From the NCBI RefSeq assembly GCF_017876625.1, contig NZ_JAGIOH010000001.1, positions 682,001 through 746,000 on the forward strand: a stretch of DNA of 64,000 nucleotides, in the 5' to 3' direction. The notes beneath the pieces are model-generated. The model ran no database searches, had not been told where the DNA came from, and was given only the letters and a program-made list of their open reading frames with translations. Source of the stretch: Streptomyces syringium. Its GTDB lineage: Bacteria; Actinomycetota; Actinomycetes; Streptomycetales; Streptomycetaceae. The translations under genes and the position numbers were made by a program. Position 1 is the stretch's first letter; every line of letters begins with the position of its first letter. This document shows, piece after piece, positions 49,579 through 57,853 of the stretch.

Positions 49579-50598
49579 TCAACTGGCCGGGGTGGTGACC
49601 TTCTTGCCCTGGTCGTCGACGGCGAACCACAAGCCCTGCTTGCCCTGGCCCGTGGTGTCGCCGGCCTTCTTGTCCCCGGTGAACCAGTAGACGGGCCAGC
49701 AGTCGACCGCCAACTGCTTGGTGCCGTCGGGCCGGGTGACGGTGGTGATCAGCTTCTCCGGTACGCCGCGGATCGCGCTCTTCTCGACGGGCTCGGCGGG
49801 CTTCCAGGTGTCCAGGCAGGCGTCGTTGCAGGCGAACTTCATGGGCCAGGCGCTGTCCTTGTTGAAGCGGTAGAGGGTGCGGCCCTGGCCATCGACGAGG
49901 ATCTTGCCGAGTGCCGGGTTGTCCTTGACGGAGACACCCTCGGCGGCCGGTTTCTCCTCCTCGGGCTGCTTCTCCTTGCCTCCCTCCTTCTCCTCCTCTT
50001 TCTGTCCCTCCTTCCCTTCGTCCCCGCCGGCCGCGCCCGCCTTCTTGCCGTCCGGGGCGAAGGCGCTCCAGGTGCCGCCGACACCCTGCCCCTTGGTGTC
50101 ACCGGGTGCGGCGTCCTTGGCGTAGCGGTAGACGGGCCAACCGGCGAGGGTGAGCTGCATGGTGCCGTCGGCGCGCTTGACCTGGCCCAGCTCGGCGTCC
50201 AGGCCGGCCGTGGCGCTCGCGTCGTCCGCCGGTACGGGCGGCCACGCCTTGGCGCAGTCACCGTCACAACGCGAGGCCGGCGGCTTGGCCGTGTCCTTGT
50301 CGAAGCGGTAGAGCGTCAGACCCTTGCCGTCCGCGACGACGGGGCCGATCCCCGGCGCCTCACGGACGGCCAGTTGCTTGGCCGGGGCGTTCTTCTCCGC
50401 GGCGGCGGAGCCGGCGGCACCGCCGGAACCGTAGCCGCCCGAGCCCGAGGCGTATCCGTCGCCGATCTTCGAGCTGCTGCCGGCGGGGGCCTTGCCGTAG
50501 TCGTCCTCGGCGGCCTTCTCGCCGCCGCCGCATGCCGCCGTCAGCATCATGACCGTGATCGCCGCCCCGGCGAGGGAGGCGTGACGCAGCTTGTTCAT
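49579..50598 (-). CDS. YxFxxD-repeat lipoprotein (SCO0930-like)
   Basis: A 339-residue lipoprotein. The signal ends in the lipobox LTAAC (Cys near residue 23). A Gly/Ser-rich linker follows, then two copies of the COG4315 domain separated by a Lys/Glu-rich linker. Four motifs of the YxFxxD kind are visible: LYRFDKD, VYRYAKD, LYRFNKD and VYWFTGD. Paired Cys occur in RCDGDC and ACNDAC. Function is unproven, but the family recurs beside redox membrane proteins. It is downstream of the NuoF-like and b-type membrane genes on the same strand, with a 139-bp gap. Confidence 0.85.
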   Translation of the reverse strand: MNKLRHASLAGAAITVMMLTAACGGGEKAAEDDYGKAPAGSSSKIGDGYASGSGGYGSGGAAGSAAAEKNAPAKQLAVREAPGIGPVVADGKGLTLYRFDKDTAKPPASRCDGDCAKAWPPVPADDASATAGLDAELGQVKRADGTMQLTLAGWPVYRYAKDAAPGDTKGQGVGGTWSAFAPDGKKAGAAGGDEGKEGQKEEEKEGGKEKQPEEEKPAAEGVSVKDNPALGKILVDGQGRTLYRFNKDSAWPMKFACNDACLDTWKPAEPVEKSAIRGVPEKLITTVTRPDGTKQLAVDCWPVYWFTGDKKAGDTTGQGKQGLWFAVDDQGKKVTTPAS

Positions 50599-50737
50599 GA
50601 ACTGTCCTTTGCTCGTGGCCCGGCGATGGTCCGCCGTTGCCGTGGGGATACGGGGCCGGTCCGCCGTGCGCTCAGCGGGGCCGGGAATTTGTCATGGGGG
50701 GACAGAAACTTCAGGCCGGAAGGCAGGCGCGCGCCGC

Positions 50738-52240
50738 TCAGCCGGCGACCTCGATGCGCAGCGCGAGGGCGGGGCAACGCCGGACCGCCCGCAGCGCCCG
50801 TTGTCTCATCCGCGCGGGCACGGGGATGACGGCCCGTTCCGGGTAGCCGTCCGAGCCCAGCCGCAGCAGCCCGGGCAGGAGGTCCGCGCACAGCCCGTGC
50901 CCCCTGCACAACGTCCAGTCCACCAGCAGCTGCTCCGCGGGGGCCGGGGCCGTGCCGCCGATACGGGCTGCCGGTGAGGTGGTCGGTGTCCGTTCCGCGG
51001 CGGGCAGCGGCAGCGCGCCGAGGGTCGGGCGTCCGCAGCCGTGTCCCAGGGCGTGGGCACCGAACTCCTCCGCGAAGACGCTGAGCGCGGAGGACACAAA
51101 GCGGGTGGAGCCGTCGGGGTGACTGCAGGCCCCGCGCCGCTCCACGGCGGCGATCCGGGTGCGTACGGTGTCCAGCGCGCGCTGCCCGCCGCCGTCCGCC
51201 GCGTCGGCGAGGGCGTCCGCGAGGGCCGGCAGGCCCAGGGCGCAGGGGCCGCACTGGCCGGCTGACTGCTCCGCCAGCCAGCCGGCCACCCGTACGGTCT
51301 CGCCGACCGGGCAGGTGGTCTCGGGCAGGGGCAGCAGGGCACCGGCCCCGAGGACGCCGTCGACCGCGGCGAGCGAGTCGCGGGAGACGGTGGCCGCCCG
51401 CGCCGCGCCCGGCGGCAGCCAGCCGCCGTGGTAGCCGCCGACCAGGACGCCCTGGCCGGGTGCGGTGCCGCACAGCTCCAGGACATAAGGGATGGGCAGT
51501 CCGGTCGGGGTCTCCACCACATGCGTTCCGGCGACGGTCAGCATGACGGTGCCGGGCTCGGTCGGCAGGCCGACCGCGCCGTAGCCCGCGGCTCCGAGCC
51601 GTGCGGCGACGGCGAGTTGAGCGAAGGTCTCGGTGTTGGAGAGCAGGGTGGGCATCCCGCCCAGGCCGCTCTCGCTGGTGCGGATCCTGCGGCCGGACGG
51701 CAGCGCGGGGCCGCCGTCGATACCGCTTACGAGCGCCGAGCTCTCGCCCGTGACGAAGCGTTCGGGCAGCCGCGTCACCTTGATGCCCGGCCCGGCGGAG
51801 CCGCGCTCGGCGATCGCCCGGCGCAGCGATTCCTCCACGTCCCAGCGGGTGACGCCGACGGCGACCTCGTGCGCGCCGAGTGCCTTGGCCGCCAGGACGG
51901 CGCCGTCGAGGACCAGGTGCGGGGCGAACAGCAGCAGTGCGGTGTCCTTGAGACAACCGGGCTCGCCCTCACTGCCGTTGACGACGACGGCGGCGGCGGA
52001 GCCGGTCCGGCGCAGCGAGTCGGTGACGGCCCGCAGCTTGCGGGCGAACAGGAACCCGGCGCCGCCGCGGCCGCGCAGGCCGATGTCTTCCGCGAGCGCC
52101 GTCAGCTCCTCCACGTTCAGCTCGGGTGCGGGTCCGTGCACGGCCGTGTGCGCTGCCCGGTCCATCCACGCGCTCTCGTCCAGTCCGGCCAGCAGCCGGG
52201 GCGGCCCGACGGTCGCGAGTTGCGGCATGGCCCCCTTCAC
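50738..52240 (-). CDS. NuoF-like flavin/iron-sulfur protein with C-terminal ferredoxin domain
   Basis: A 500-residue protein. The FMN/NADH-binding domain of complex I subunit NuoF has RGRGGAGFLFARKL near residue 53 and NGSEGEPGCLKDTALL near 90. An SLBB-like part and a helical Fe-S domain (QSAGQCGPCALGLPAL, GACSHPDG) follow. In the usual ESCGxCxPC motif the first Cys is Ala. The C-terminal 65 residues are a ferredoxin with CRGHGLC and RRCPALAL (three Cys, 3Fe-4S-like). The start is a GTG that overlaps the stop of the membrane gene (GTGA). It probably passes electrons from NAD(P)H or ferredoxin to the membrane protein. Confidence 0.82.
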   Translation of the reverse strand: MKGAMPQLATVGPPRLLAGLDESAWMDRAAHTAVHGPAPELNVEELTALAEDIGLRGRGGAGFLFARKLRAVTDSLRRTGSAAAVVVNGSEGEPGCLKDTALLLFAPHLVLDGAVLAAKALGAHEVAVGVTRWDVEESLRRAIAERGSAGPGIKVTRLPERFVTGESSALVSGIDGGPALPSGRRIRTSESGLGGMPTLLSNTETFAQLAVAARLGAAGYGAVGLPTEPGTVMLTVAGTHVVETPTGLPIPYVLELCGTAPGQGVLVGGYHGGWLPPGAARAATVSRDSLAAVDGVLGAGALLPLPETTCPVGETVRVAGWLAEQSAGQCGPCALGLPALADALADAADGGGQRALDTVRTRIAAVERRGACSHPDGSTRFVSSALSVFAEEFGAHALGHGCGRPTLGALPLPAAERTPTTSPAARIGGTAPAPAEQLLVDWTLCRGHGLCADLLPGLLRLGSDGYPERAVIPVPARMRQRALRAVRRCPALALRIEVAG

Positions 52241-52989
52241 GGCCGTCCTCCCCTCGCCTCACGCTGCCGGGTTCGCATGCGCAGGGTCAGGGCCAGGGCG
52301 ACGCCGATCAGGCACAGCGCGTACGCCGCGGTGACCCAGCCGGCCGCGGGCCGGCCGGCGTGCAGTCCGTGCACCAGGGCCGCACCCCACGCGGGGTAGG
52401 CCGCCATGTGCAGGGTCCGCCACAGGCCGGAGCGGCCGACGCCGGTGAAGGCACTGCGCGCCGCGCCGGTGACCGCCACCGCGACGAAGAGATACCCGGC
52501 CAGTGTGCCGAGTCCGATGAGGAAGGGTTGCGTGTTGTCGGTGAAAGGGACGGTCGCCGCCGTCGGACTGGTACGGTCCTCGGCAACCTTCACCCAGATG
52601 TGCAGGGCGAGAAAACCGAGCCCGGCCACGGCCAGTCCGCGGTGCACGCCCTGGGCGAGGAGTCGGTGGGCCGAGCCCAGCAGCCGTCGGTCGGTTGCGG
52701 CCAGCCCCCACAGCACGGTGGAGGTGAGCGAGACGAGCGCGAGTACTCCCGCGCCGAAGTCGAGGAACTCCTGCGTCCGTTCGGCCACACCGGCCTGGAC
52801 GGCGACGGCGAGCAGCAGCAGGATCGCCGCCGGCAGGGCGGGGCGTGCGGAAGGCCGGGTCTGCGGCCGGGCCCGCGGCCGGGGTCGGGGGCGCGGCGGG
52901 GGCTGGGGGGCCCGGCGGCGGCCTCCCCCGCGGGACCGGCCACGGGGCCGAGGGCGGGGCAGGAGCGTTTGCGTTCGCGACATATGCAT
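52237..52989 (-). CDS. b-type cytochrome/ferric reductase-like membrane protein
   Basis: A 250-residue membrane protein. A 45-residue Arg/Pro-rich cytoplasmic tail precedes about six membrane segments. Paired His suggest two b hemes: one set in SAHRLLAQGVHRGLAV and ALHIWVK, the other in TLHMAAYPAWGAALVHGLHA. The layout fits the ferric-reductase-like transmembrane domain. The ATG at 52989 is chosen for its GTGGGAG site; the frame is open to 53025. It is translationally coupled to the NuoF-like gene and should carry electrons across the membrane. Confidence 0.8.
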   Translation of the reverse strand: MHMSRTQTLLPRPRPRGRSRGGGRRRAPQPPPRPRPRPRARPQTRPSARPALPAAILLLLAVAVQAGVAERTQEFLDFGAGVLALVSLTSTVLWGLAATDRRLLGSAHRLLAQGVHRGLAVAGLGFLALHIWVKVAEDRTSPTAATVPFTDNTQPFLIGLGTLAGYLFVAVAVTGAARSAFTGVGRSGLWRTLHMAAYPAWGAALVHGLHAGRPAAGWVTAAYALCLIGVALALTLRMRTRQREARGGRP

Positions 52990-53318
52990 CTGGTTCTCCC
53001 ACTGGCGGTCGGCGGTGGTCCTCACGACTGCCCGTGTTCCTGAGAAATCCGGAAATCCCTCGCATCGGCGCTATTCGCCGGCCAGGCGATCATCGAATTC
53101 ACGTGGTGTGACCGTCCGGGCACTCATGGTCCGGCGGTGGAATGTGCAGAAGCATCGTCCAACTTCGCAGGATCTTCATAAGGTTTATCGTGCTGTGACA
53201 AATTCACGCGCGGCCGTCCCCACGGCGGCGATCGGCTGTTGATGATGCCCACTCAGGCGAGAGGACCCCGGCGGCATTCCCGGCCCTCCCGCCCGGTACG
53301 GAAGTCCGGAGGTAGACG
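52990..53318. other. 329-bp divergent regulatory region
   Basis: It separates the electron-transfer operon from the PucR gene. It contains the AT-rich patch CATAAGGTTTATCG (53177-53190) and an inverted repeat GTGA-N5-TCAC (53195-53207). The PucR ribosome site is GGAGGTAG. No gene is evident. Confidence 0.5.
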
Positions 53319-54437
53319 ATGTGCGACATTCTGAACCGCATCTGGTCGCGGCCGCGCGGTGAGTGGACCCGGGTCCTGAGAAAGGAACTTCCCGCAGTCG
53401 CCGCGCAGTTGGCCGAAGAACTGCAGCGCAGTACGCCGGCTTTCTCGGCGGTATCACAGCGCATCGGCAGGGAAGCAACGCAAGAGGCGGTGGAGAGGGC
53501 GCTGTTGCTCACTTTGGGACTGCGGCCCGCCGCGGGGCCGGAGCGCATACCCACACCGCGGCGAAAACCGGGACAGGTCGTCACCGCCATGCCCGGCACC
53601 CGGGCCCGCCAGGCCTTGTTCACCGCGCTCGCGGACGACCGGCACATCCCCCACGACGTGCTGACCGAACTGGCCGGCCGGGCCGGCTGGCCGCTCCCCC
53701 GCCGGGTGCGTGCCATCGTGCTCGCCGGCCCGCACGACGCGCACTCCATGGCGCCCCATCTGGTTCCGCAGCCGACGCCCGCACTGACCCCGCAACTGGC
53801 GGCGGCCCTCGGCCAGGGGCTGCCCGGCACCGTCGAGGCCGACCTGTGCCTGCTGATCCCCGACCCCGGGCCGCGGGCCCGCGCCGCTCTGGAGTCGGCG
53901 CTGGGCGGCCGGGTGGCCGCGGTCGGCCACTCCGTCCCGGTCGTGGACGCCGCCTCCTCGCTGCGCTGGGCGCGGCGGCTGCTGGCCCTGGCGGCGGCGA
54001 TGGGCGGCCCGGCCGAACGCGTCACGTTCGTCGACGACCACCTCTCCGAGCTGCTCATGCTCCAGGACGCCTCCCTGGCCCGGGCCCTGTCCGCGCGGTG
54101 GCTGCGCCCGCTGGAGGACCTCACCCCCCGGCAGAGCGAGCGGCTGGAGGTGACGCTGCTGGCCTGGCTGGAGAGCGGGGGCGCACCGGAGGCGGCCCGT
54201 ACGCTCAAGGTGCACCCCCAGACGGTGCGTTACCGCCTGCGGCAGATCGAGAAGCTCTTCGGGCCGGCGATGCGCGAGCCGCGCACCCGCTTCGAGCTGG
54301 AGCTGGCATTGCGCAGCCGACGGCTGCTGGCCCAGGCCCGGCAGCTGCGGTCACGGGCGCACGGCCCGGTGCGGGCCCTGGGGGCGGCCGCCGCGCCGCT
54401 GAGTCCGGCCGGCCGGGCCCGGATCAACGGCCTGTGA
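53319..54437 (+). CDS. PucR family transcriptional regulator
   Basis: A 372-residue regulator. The N-terminal half is a helical/GGDEF-like sensing region (LRKELPAVAAQLAEELQRST, then VRAIVLAGPHDA). The C-terminus has the PucR helix-turn-helix GAPEAARTLKVHPQTVRYRL, followed by RQIEKLFGPAM. It is divergent from the b-type cytochrome operon, which it probably controls. The start at 53319 follows GGAGG. It is followed by two hairpins against the convergent DUF1996 gene. Confidence 0.85.
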   Translation: MCDILNRIWSRPRGEWTRVLRKELPAVAAQLAEELQRSTPAFSAVSQRIGREATQEAVERALLLTLGLRPAAGPERIPTPRRKPGQVVTAMPGTRARQALFTALADDRHIPHDVLTELAGRAGWPLPRRVRAIVLAGPHDAHSMAPHLVPQPTPALTPQLAAALGQGLPGTVEADLCLLIPDPGPRARAALESALGGRVAAVGHSVPVVDAASSLRWARRLLALAAAMGGPAERVTFVDDHLSELLMLQDASLARALSARWLRPLEDLTPRQSERLEVTLLAWLESGGAPEAARTLKVHPQTVRYRLRQIEKLFGPAMREPRTRFELELALRSRRLLAQARQLRSRAHGPVRALGAAAAPLSPAGRARINGL

Positions 54438-54450
54438 GACCGAGCGCGCG

Positions 54451-54484
54451 CGGCGGCCCCGAACTCGGCTGTTCGGGGCCGCCG
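54451..54484. terminator. Bidirectional hairpin terminator
   Basis: CGGCGGCCCCGAAC and GTTCGGGGCCGCCG form a perfect 14-bp stem with the loop TCGGCT. Confidence 0.82.
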
Positions 54485-54488
54485 CCTT

Positions 54489-54534
54489 CCCGGCGCCCGG
54501 TGGATGGTGGGGGTGGGGAGCACCGGGCGCCGGG
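54489..54534. terminator. Second hairpin of a double terminator
   Basis: CCCGGCGCCCGGTG and CACCGGGCGCCGGG form a perfect 14-bp stem with an 18-nt loop, 4 bp after the first hairpin. Confidence 0.7.
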
Positions 54535-54562
54535 GGTTCCGCGGGTGGTGCGGTGGTTGCCG

Positions 54563-55987
54563 TCAGCAGGTGCGGCCACCGTTGATGCACGCCGTCGCCC
54601 TTGCCATCAGCGCGTCCGACATGACGTTGATGAAGTCGCCGTGGTCCGTGACCGGCTTGTGCAGCTGCTCGGGAAAGCTGTCCACGGCGAAGGGGACGCC
54701 CGCCGGTACGTCGTAGGTGATGCGCTGCACCAGTTGCGGAATGGCCTGGAAACCACGGGGGCAGGAGCCGTCGGCGCGGGCGAAGGCGACATGGGTCCGG
54801 TGATTGGCGCTGTCGGTGTTACGCCCGTCCCAGCAGTTCTGGAAGGCGAAGGTGCGGACGACCTGCGCGCCGTTCGGGCAGATCGGATATTTGTCCTTCA
54901 ACTGCCGGTTCTCGAATCCCGCGCAGCTCCAGGAGGCGTTCGCGTTGCCCAGGCCGTTGGTGAGCGCTTTGGCATCACCGGTGATGACGCGAAGGAATCG
55001 GGGCATCGCGGTCACCTTTGTCACCGGGCTGCCCCGGAACTGCAGGGTCACCGACGCGGGCCGCAGCACGGTTCCCATGTTCCCGTCGTGGCCGCCGCCC
55101 GGGGCATTGGCGTCCGGTGCCGCCTTTCCGTCCAGTTTCCGCAGCACCGGCCAGTAGTGGCTGGACTTGTCCCCGTTGGTGCAGGTCGTTCCCGCCGCCG
55201 CGAGGCTTTTGTCGGTGGAGAAGGCGTCGGTGGATTTATTGCCGACGTAGTCGTGCATGTGGTGGGCGCCGTTGCGGACTCCGGGGGTGACGATCACGTT
55301 GTCGGGATTGAAGTGACCGTTTTCGTTGCGACCGCACACGGATGCGAAGGTGCCCGTCGAGCCGCCGCGGCGGGCCGCGGGCGCGCCGGGCCGCGTCGGC
55401 GCGGTCCTGATGTCGGCGAAGTCGGCGCGGGAGGGGCCGCCGGGCTTGCCCTGCTCGCCGAGTTGGGAGCTCAAGGGGCGGGAGGAGTCGTCGGCCGCGG
55501 TCGTACTGATCTGCCGGGTCCGGCATCCGCTCAGTGCGCTGAGGTCCTCGGGCGCGGGCACGGCGGCGCTGTCGGCCGCCTTGATGGAATCGGTGATGCG
55601 GCCGATGGTCGCGTCGCGTTTGCGTTTCAGCTCCCCCAGCACGGCGTCCGGGGTGGTTCCCTTCGATGTCATCTGCTCGTAGGCGCCCGCCACTTGGGCA
55701 TCGAGCTGGGAGAGGCCCCGGGAGACCTCGGTCCGCGCCGGTGCGGGGACCTCACGCAGCTTTTCGCCGACGTCGGGGCAGGAGACGGTCGTCGCCTCAC
55801 CGGTGGCGGAGCCCGCGGCGGCGCCGTGCGGGGTCTGCCCGGTGTTGTGTTGCGCGGTGTCCCGTGCACCGCCGGCGGAGGCGTTGGCCGCGATGATCGC
55901 CGTGCCGCCGCCACCCAGCAGCAGCGCCGCGGCCGCGACCACCGCCCGGGTCCTCAATTGCGAGCGTTTATGGGCCTGTCGCATCAT
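54563..55987 (-). CDS. DUF1996 domain exported protein
   Basis: A 474-residue exported protein. A signal peptide/anchor (QLRTRAVVAAAALLLGGGGT) is followed by about 150 helical, charged residues (TRPGAPAARRGGSTG at their end). The DUF1996 domain comes last, recognised by FNPDNVIVTPGVRNGAHHMH near its start, HYWPVLRKLDGK, and CPRGFQAIPQLVQRITYDV near the end. His and Asp residues (HHMHDYVGN) may bind metal. The role is unknown; relatives are secreted. The DUF4142 gene is 6 bp upstream on the same strand. Confidence 0.85.
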   Translation of the reverse strand: MMRQAHKRSQLRTRAVVAAAALLLGGGGTAIIAANASAGGARDTAQHNTGQTPHGAAAGSATGEATTVSCPDVGEKLREVPAPARTEVSRGLSQLDAQVAGAYEQMTSKGTTPDAVLGELKRKRDATIGRITDSIKAADSAAVPAPEDLSALSGCRTRQISTTAADDSSRPLSSQLGEQGKPGGPSRADFADIRTAPTRPGAPAARRGGSTGTFASVCGRNENGHFNPDNVIVTPGVRNGAHHMHDYVGNKSTDAFSTDKSLAAAGTTCTNGDKSSHYWPVLRKLDGKAAPDANAPGGGHDGNMGTVLRPASVTLQFRGSPVTKVTAMPRFLRVITGDAKALTNGLGNANASWSCAGFENRQLKDKYPICPNGAQVVRTFAFQNCWDGRNTDSANHRTHVAFARADGSCPRGFQAIPQLVQRITYDVPAGVPFAVDSFPEQLHKPVTDHGDFINVMSDALMARATACINGGRTC

Positions 55988-55993
55988 GTGGGG

Positions 55994-56680
55994 TCACTTC
56001 TTTTCGTTGTCACCTGGGTGGGGGAAGTCGACGAGTCCGGTGTTCTCGAGGACGGTGATGTGATCGAGGACGACGGTGTTGGCGCGGGACGCCAGATCCC
56101 GCACCGCCGTATTGGCGGTGCGGTCGCGTACGAGCGCCACCAGCCCGAACACCTTGCCGTGAGCGGCACGCACGAGGTTCGCGAAGATCCGGTCGAACGT
56201 GGCGCCTCGGGCGCCTTCCAACTGGTCGAGCCACCCTTGCTGTTCGGCGGTGGGCCGTTGCGGCATGGTCACATCCAAGGCCTGGCCCGTTTCGACGGAC
56301 AGCCGGTCCAGCTCGGTGTGACCGTCGACGAGGTGATGGCCGGCCGTCTTCACCGTGTCCTTCGTGCCGCGCTCCAGGGCGAGTCTCCCCGCGGGCTTCT
56401 CCCACAGCCCGGCGAGCCGGACACGGCGGACGAAGTCCCGGTCCAGCGGTGTCAGCGGACCGGACCGTGTGTTCGTGATTCCTCCGCCGTCGTCGTTCCA
56501 GGCGGTGCGCGCGCCCGCCGCCGCGGGTTCGGCACTGCCGAAGAGGTACACGGGGATCAGCAGCGCCAGGAGCGTCGCGGCCAGGGAGCCGACGACGAGC
56601 CCGGTACCGAGGGTCCGCCGGGAGACGGGCCGCAGACCGCGCAGGGAACGCGCGGAACGCAGGGAACGTACGGTTCGCAT
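55994..56680 (-). CDS. DUF4142 family exported or anchored protein
   Basis: A 228-residue protein. After an Arg-rich N-terminus and a hydrophobic segment (LVVGSLAATLLALLIPVYLF) it has a helical DUF4142-type domain (LDRDFVRRVRLAGLWEKPAG, then THLVDG-type HHLVDGHTELDRL, and TAEQQGWLDQLEGARGATFD). The family is exported and of unknown function. It lies directly upstream of the DUF1996 gene, so the two probably form an operon. Confidence 0.82.
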   Translation of the reverse strand: MRTVRSLRSARSLRGLRPVSRRTLGTGLVVGSLAATLLALLIPVYLFGSAEPAAAGARTAWNDDGGGITNTRSGPLTPLDRDFVRRVRLAGLWEKPAGRLALERGTKDTVKTAGHHLVDGHTELDRLSVETGQALDVTMPQRPTAEQQGWLDQLEGARGATFDRIFANLVRAAHGKVFGLVALVRDRTANTAVRDLASRANTVVLDHITVLENTGLVDFPHPGDNEKK

Positions 56681-57071
56681 GAAACCTTCCTCGGATACCT
56701 CGGTTGTGTCGTTTCTCCGGGCGCCCGCGTCGGTCGCCCTGCCGGAGGCCGCCCCTTGCCGGAAGCCGCCCCGCCGGAATGCCCACGGACGCTAGCCGCC
56801 GTCGCAGTCGGGCAGACGAGGATTCGCGGCCTCTGACAAAGCCGGGCTCTGCCCTCCCGGACGCTGCTACCGTGCGGCTCCTGTCTGGGGTGTGTCCGCC
56901 GGGGCGAGGTGAGGTGTCCCTGTCTCGTGCTCGGGATGCCGCCCGCTGGCGGGCGTGGGTCAATGGAGGTAGCAGGCTGCGCGCACGGGGCGGCGGACGT
57001 CGGCCCCGGCGGGCCACCGGCGGGGCGGCGACGTGTGAGCGGCGCCGCGGGCGGCGAGGAGGCTCTCGGCA
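56681..57071. other. 391-bp divergent region without a gene
   Basis: It lies between the DUF4142 gene and the cyclic-nucleotide-fold gene. Frames in it have no ribosome site and unusual composition. I see only possible promoter pieces (CTGACAAAG near 56835, CTACCGTGC near 56868) and no convincing structure. Confidence 0.5.
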
Positions 57072-57527
57072 ATGACGACAACGAAGAGACTGCTCAGGTC
57101 CCTGCCCGCGGAATACCGGGACCGGCTGATGGAGCTCGCCCGTGAGGTGTCCTTCCCGGAGGACGCCCGGATCTTCGAGGAACACGGCACGGCGGACCGT
57201 TTCTGGGTCATCCGCTCCGGGGCGGTCACCCTGGACCTCCAGTTGCCCGGGCGGCGGGTGGTGACCGTGGAGACGCTGGGCACGGGCGACCTGCTCGGCT
57301 GGTCCTGGCTGTTCCCGCCGTACGAGTGGGGGTTCGGCGCGGAGGCACTCAGCCCCGTGCGGGCGTACGAGTTCGACGGCGCCGACGCGCGGGCGCTGTG
57401 CGAGCAGAACCCCGCGCTCGGCTTCGCCGTCATGCGCGCGGTGGCCGAGGTGCTCGGACACCGGCTGCACACGGCACGCAGCCGGCTGCTGGACCTCTAT
57501 GTCCCGCACACCGCCGAGCCGTTGTGA
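57072..57527 (+). CDS. Stand-alone cyclic-nucleotide-binding-fold protein (Crp-like, no HTH)
   Basis: A 151-residue protein that is a Crp/Fnr-type cNMP-binding domain. It has ARIFEEHGTADRFWVIRSGA near residue 30, VETLGTGDLLGWSWLF near 65 (the phosphate-cassette position), and the long C-helix AVMRAVAEVLGHRLHTARSR. It stops right after that helix, so the winged-helix DNA-binding domain of Crp is absent. The usual R-x-A/T nucleotide-phosphate contact is not obvious. It may sense a ligand and act on a partner protein. GGAGGCTCTCGGC precedes the ATG. Confidence 0.82.
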   Translation: MTTTKRLLRSLPAEYRDRLMELAREVSFPEDARIFEEHGTADRFWVIRSGAVTLDLQLPGRRVVTVETLGTGDLLGWSWLFPPYEWGFGAEALSPVRAYEFDGADARALCEQNPALGFAVMRAVAEVLGHRLHTARSRLLDLYVPHTAEPL

Positions 57528-57853
57528 CCCGATCCGTGGAGAGCTGATCCGTGGTGACCCGGCCCGCACGGGCCGGTGTCTCGGGCCGGTGTCTCGGCAA
57601 AGGCGCGCGCCCATAAATGGCACGAGCCTTAAATAGAGCGAGCACATTTATCGGATGGTTTCTTCGTCGGCCGCTTGAAATCCGTCCCCCCGGCCCCACG
57701 AGGGGGCGCGGAGCCGGGAATCGGGGAGCCCGGATACCGCTGGGCCGCGCCGCGTGCTTCCGATACCCCTGGTGGCGTCCGATCCGCACCCACGCACTCG
57801 ACTTGGATGGGGAGGCCAACGGTGTGACGAGTGAATACGAGGTGGGAGACACC
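57528..57853. other. 326-bp region ahead of the P450 gene
   Basis: It contains a short hairpin CCGGCCCG-CA-CGGGCCGG (near 57560), a direct repeat of GGCCGGTGTCTCGG, and an AT-rich patch (TTAAATAGAGCGAGCACATT, near 57629) that is the likely P450 promoter. No gene is evident. Confidence 0.5.

Noticed and set aside
53363..56836. An open frame of more than 1100 codons crossing PucR, DUF1996 and DUF4142
   Set aside because: It runs through two perfect terminator hairpins and opposite-strand genes with strong family motifs; it is composition-driven.
56704..57075. Plus-strand frame just before the cyclic-nucleotide-fold gene
   Set aside because: Arg/Pro-rich low-complexity translation, no ribosome site, and it ends inside the start of a well-supported gene.
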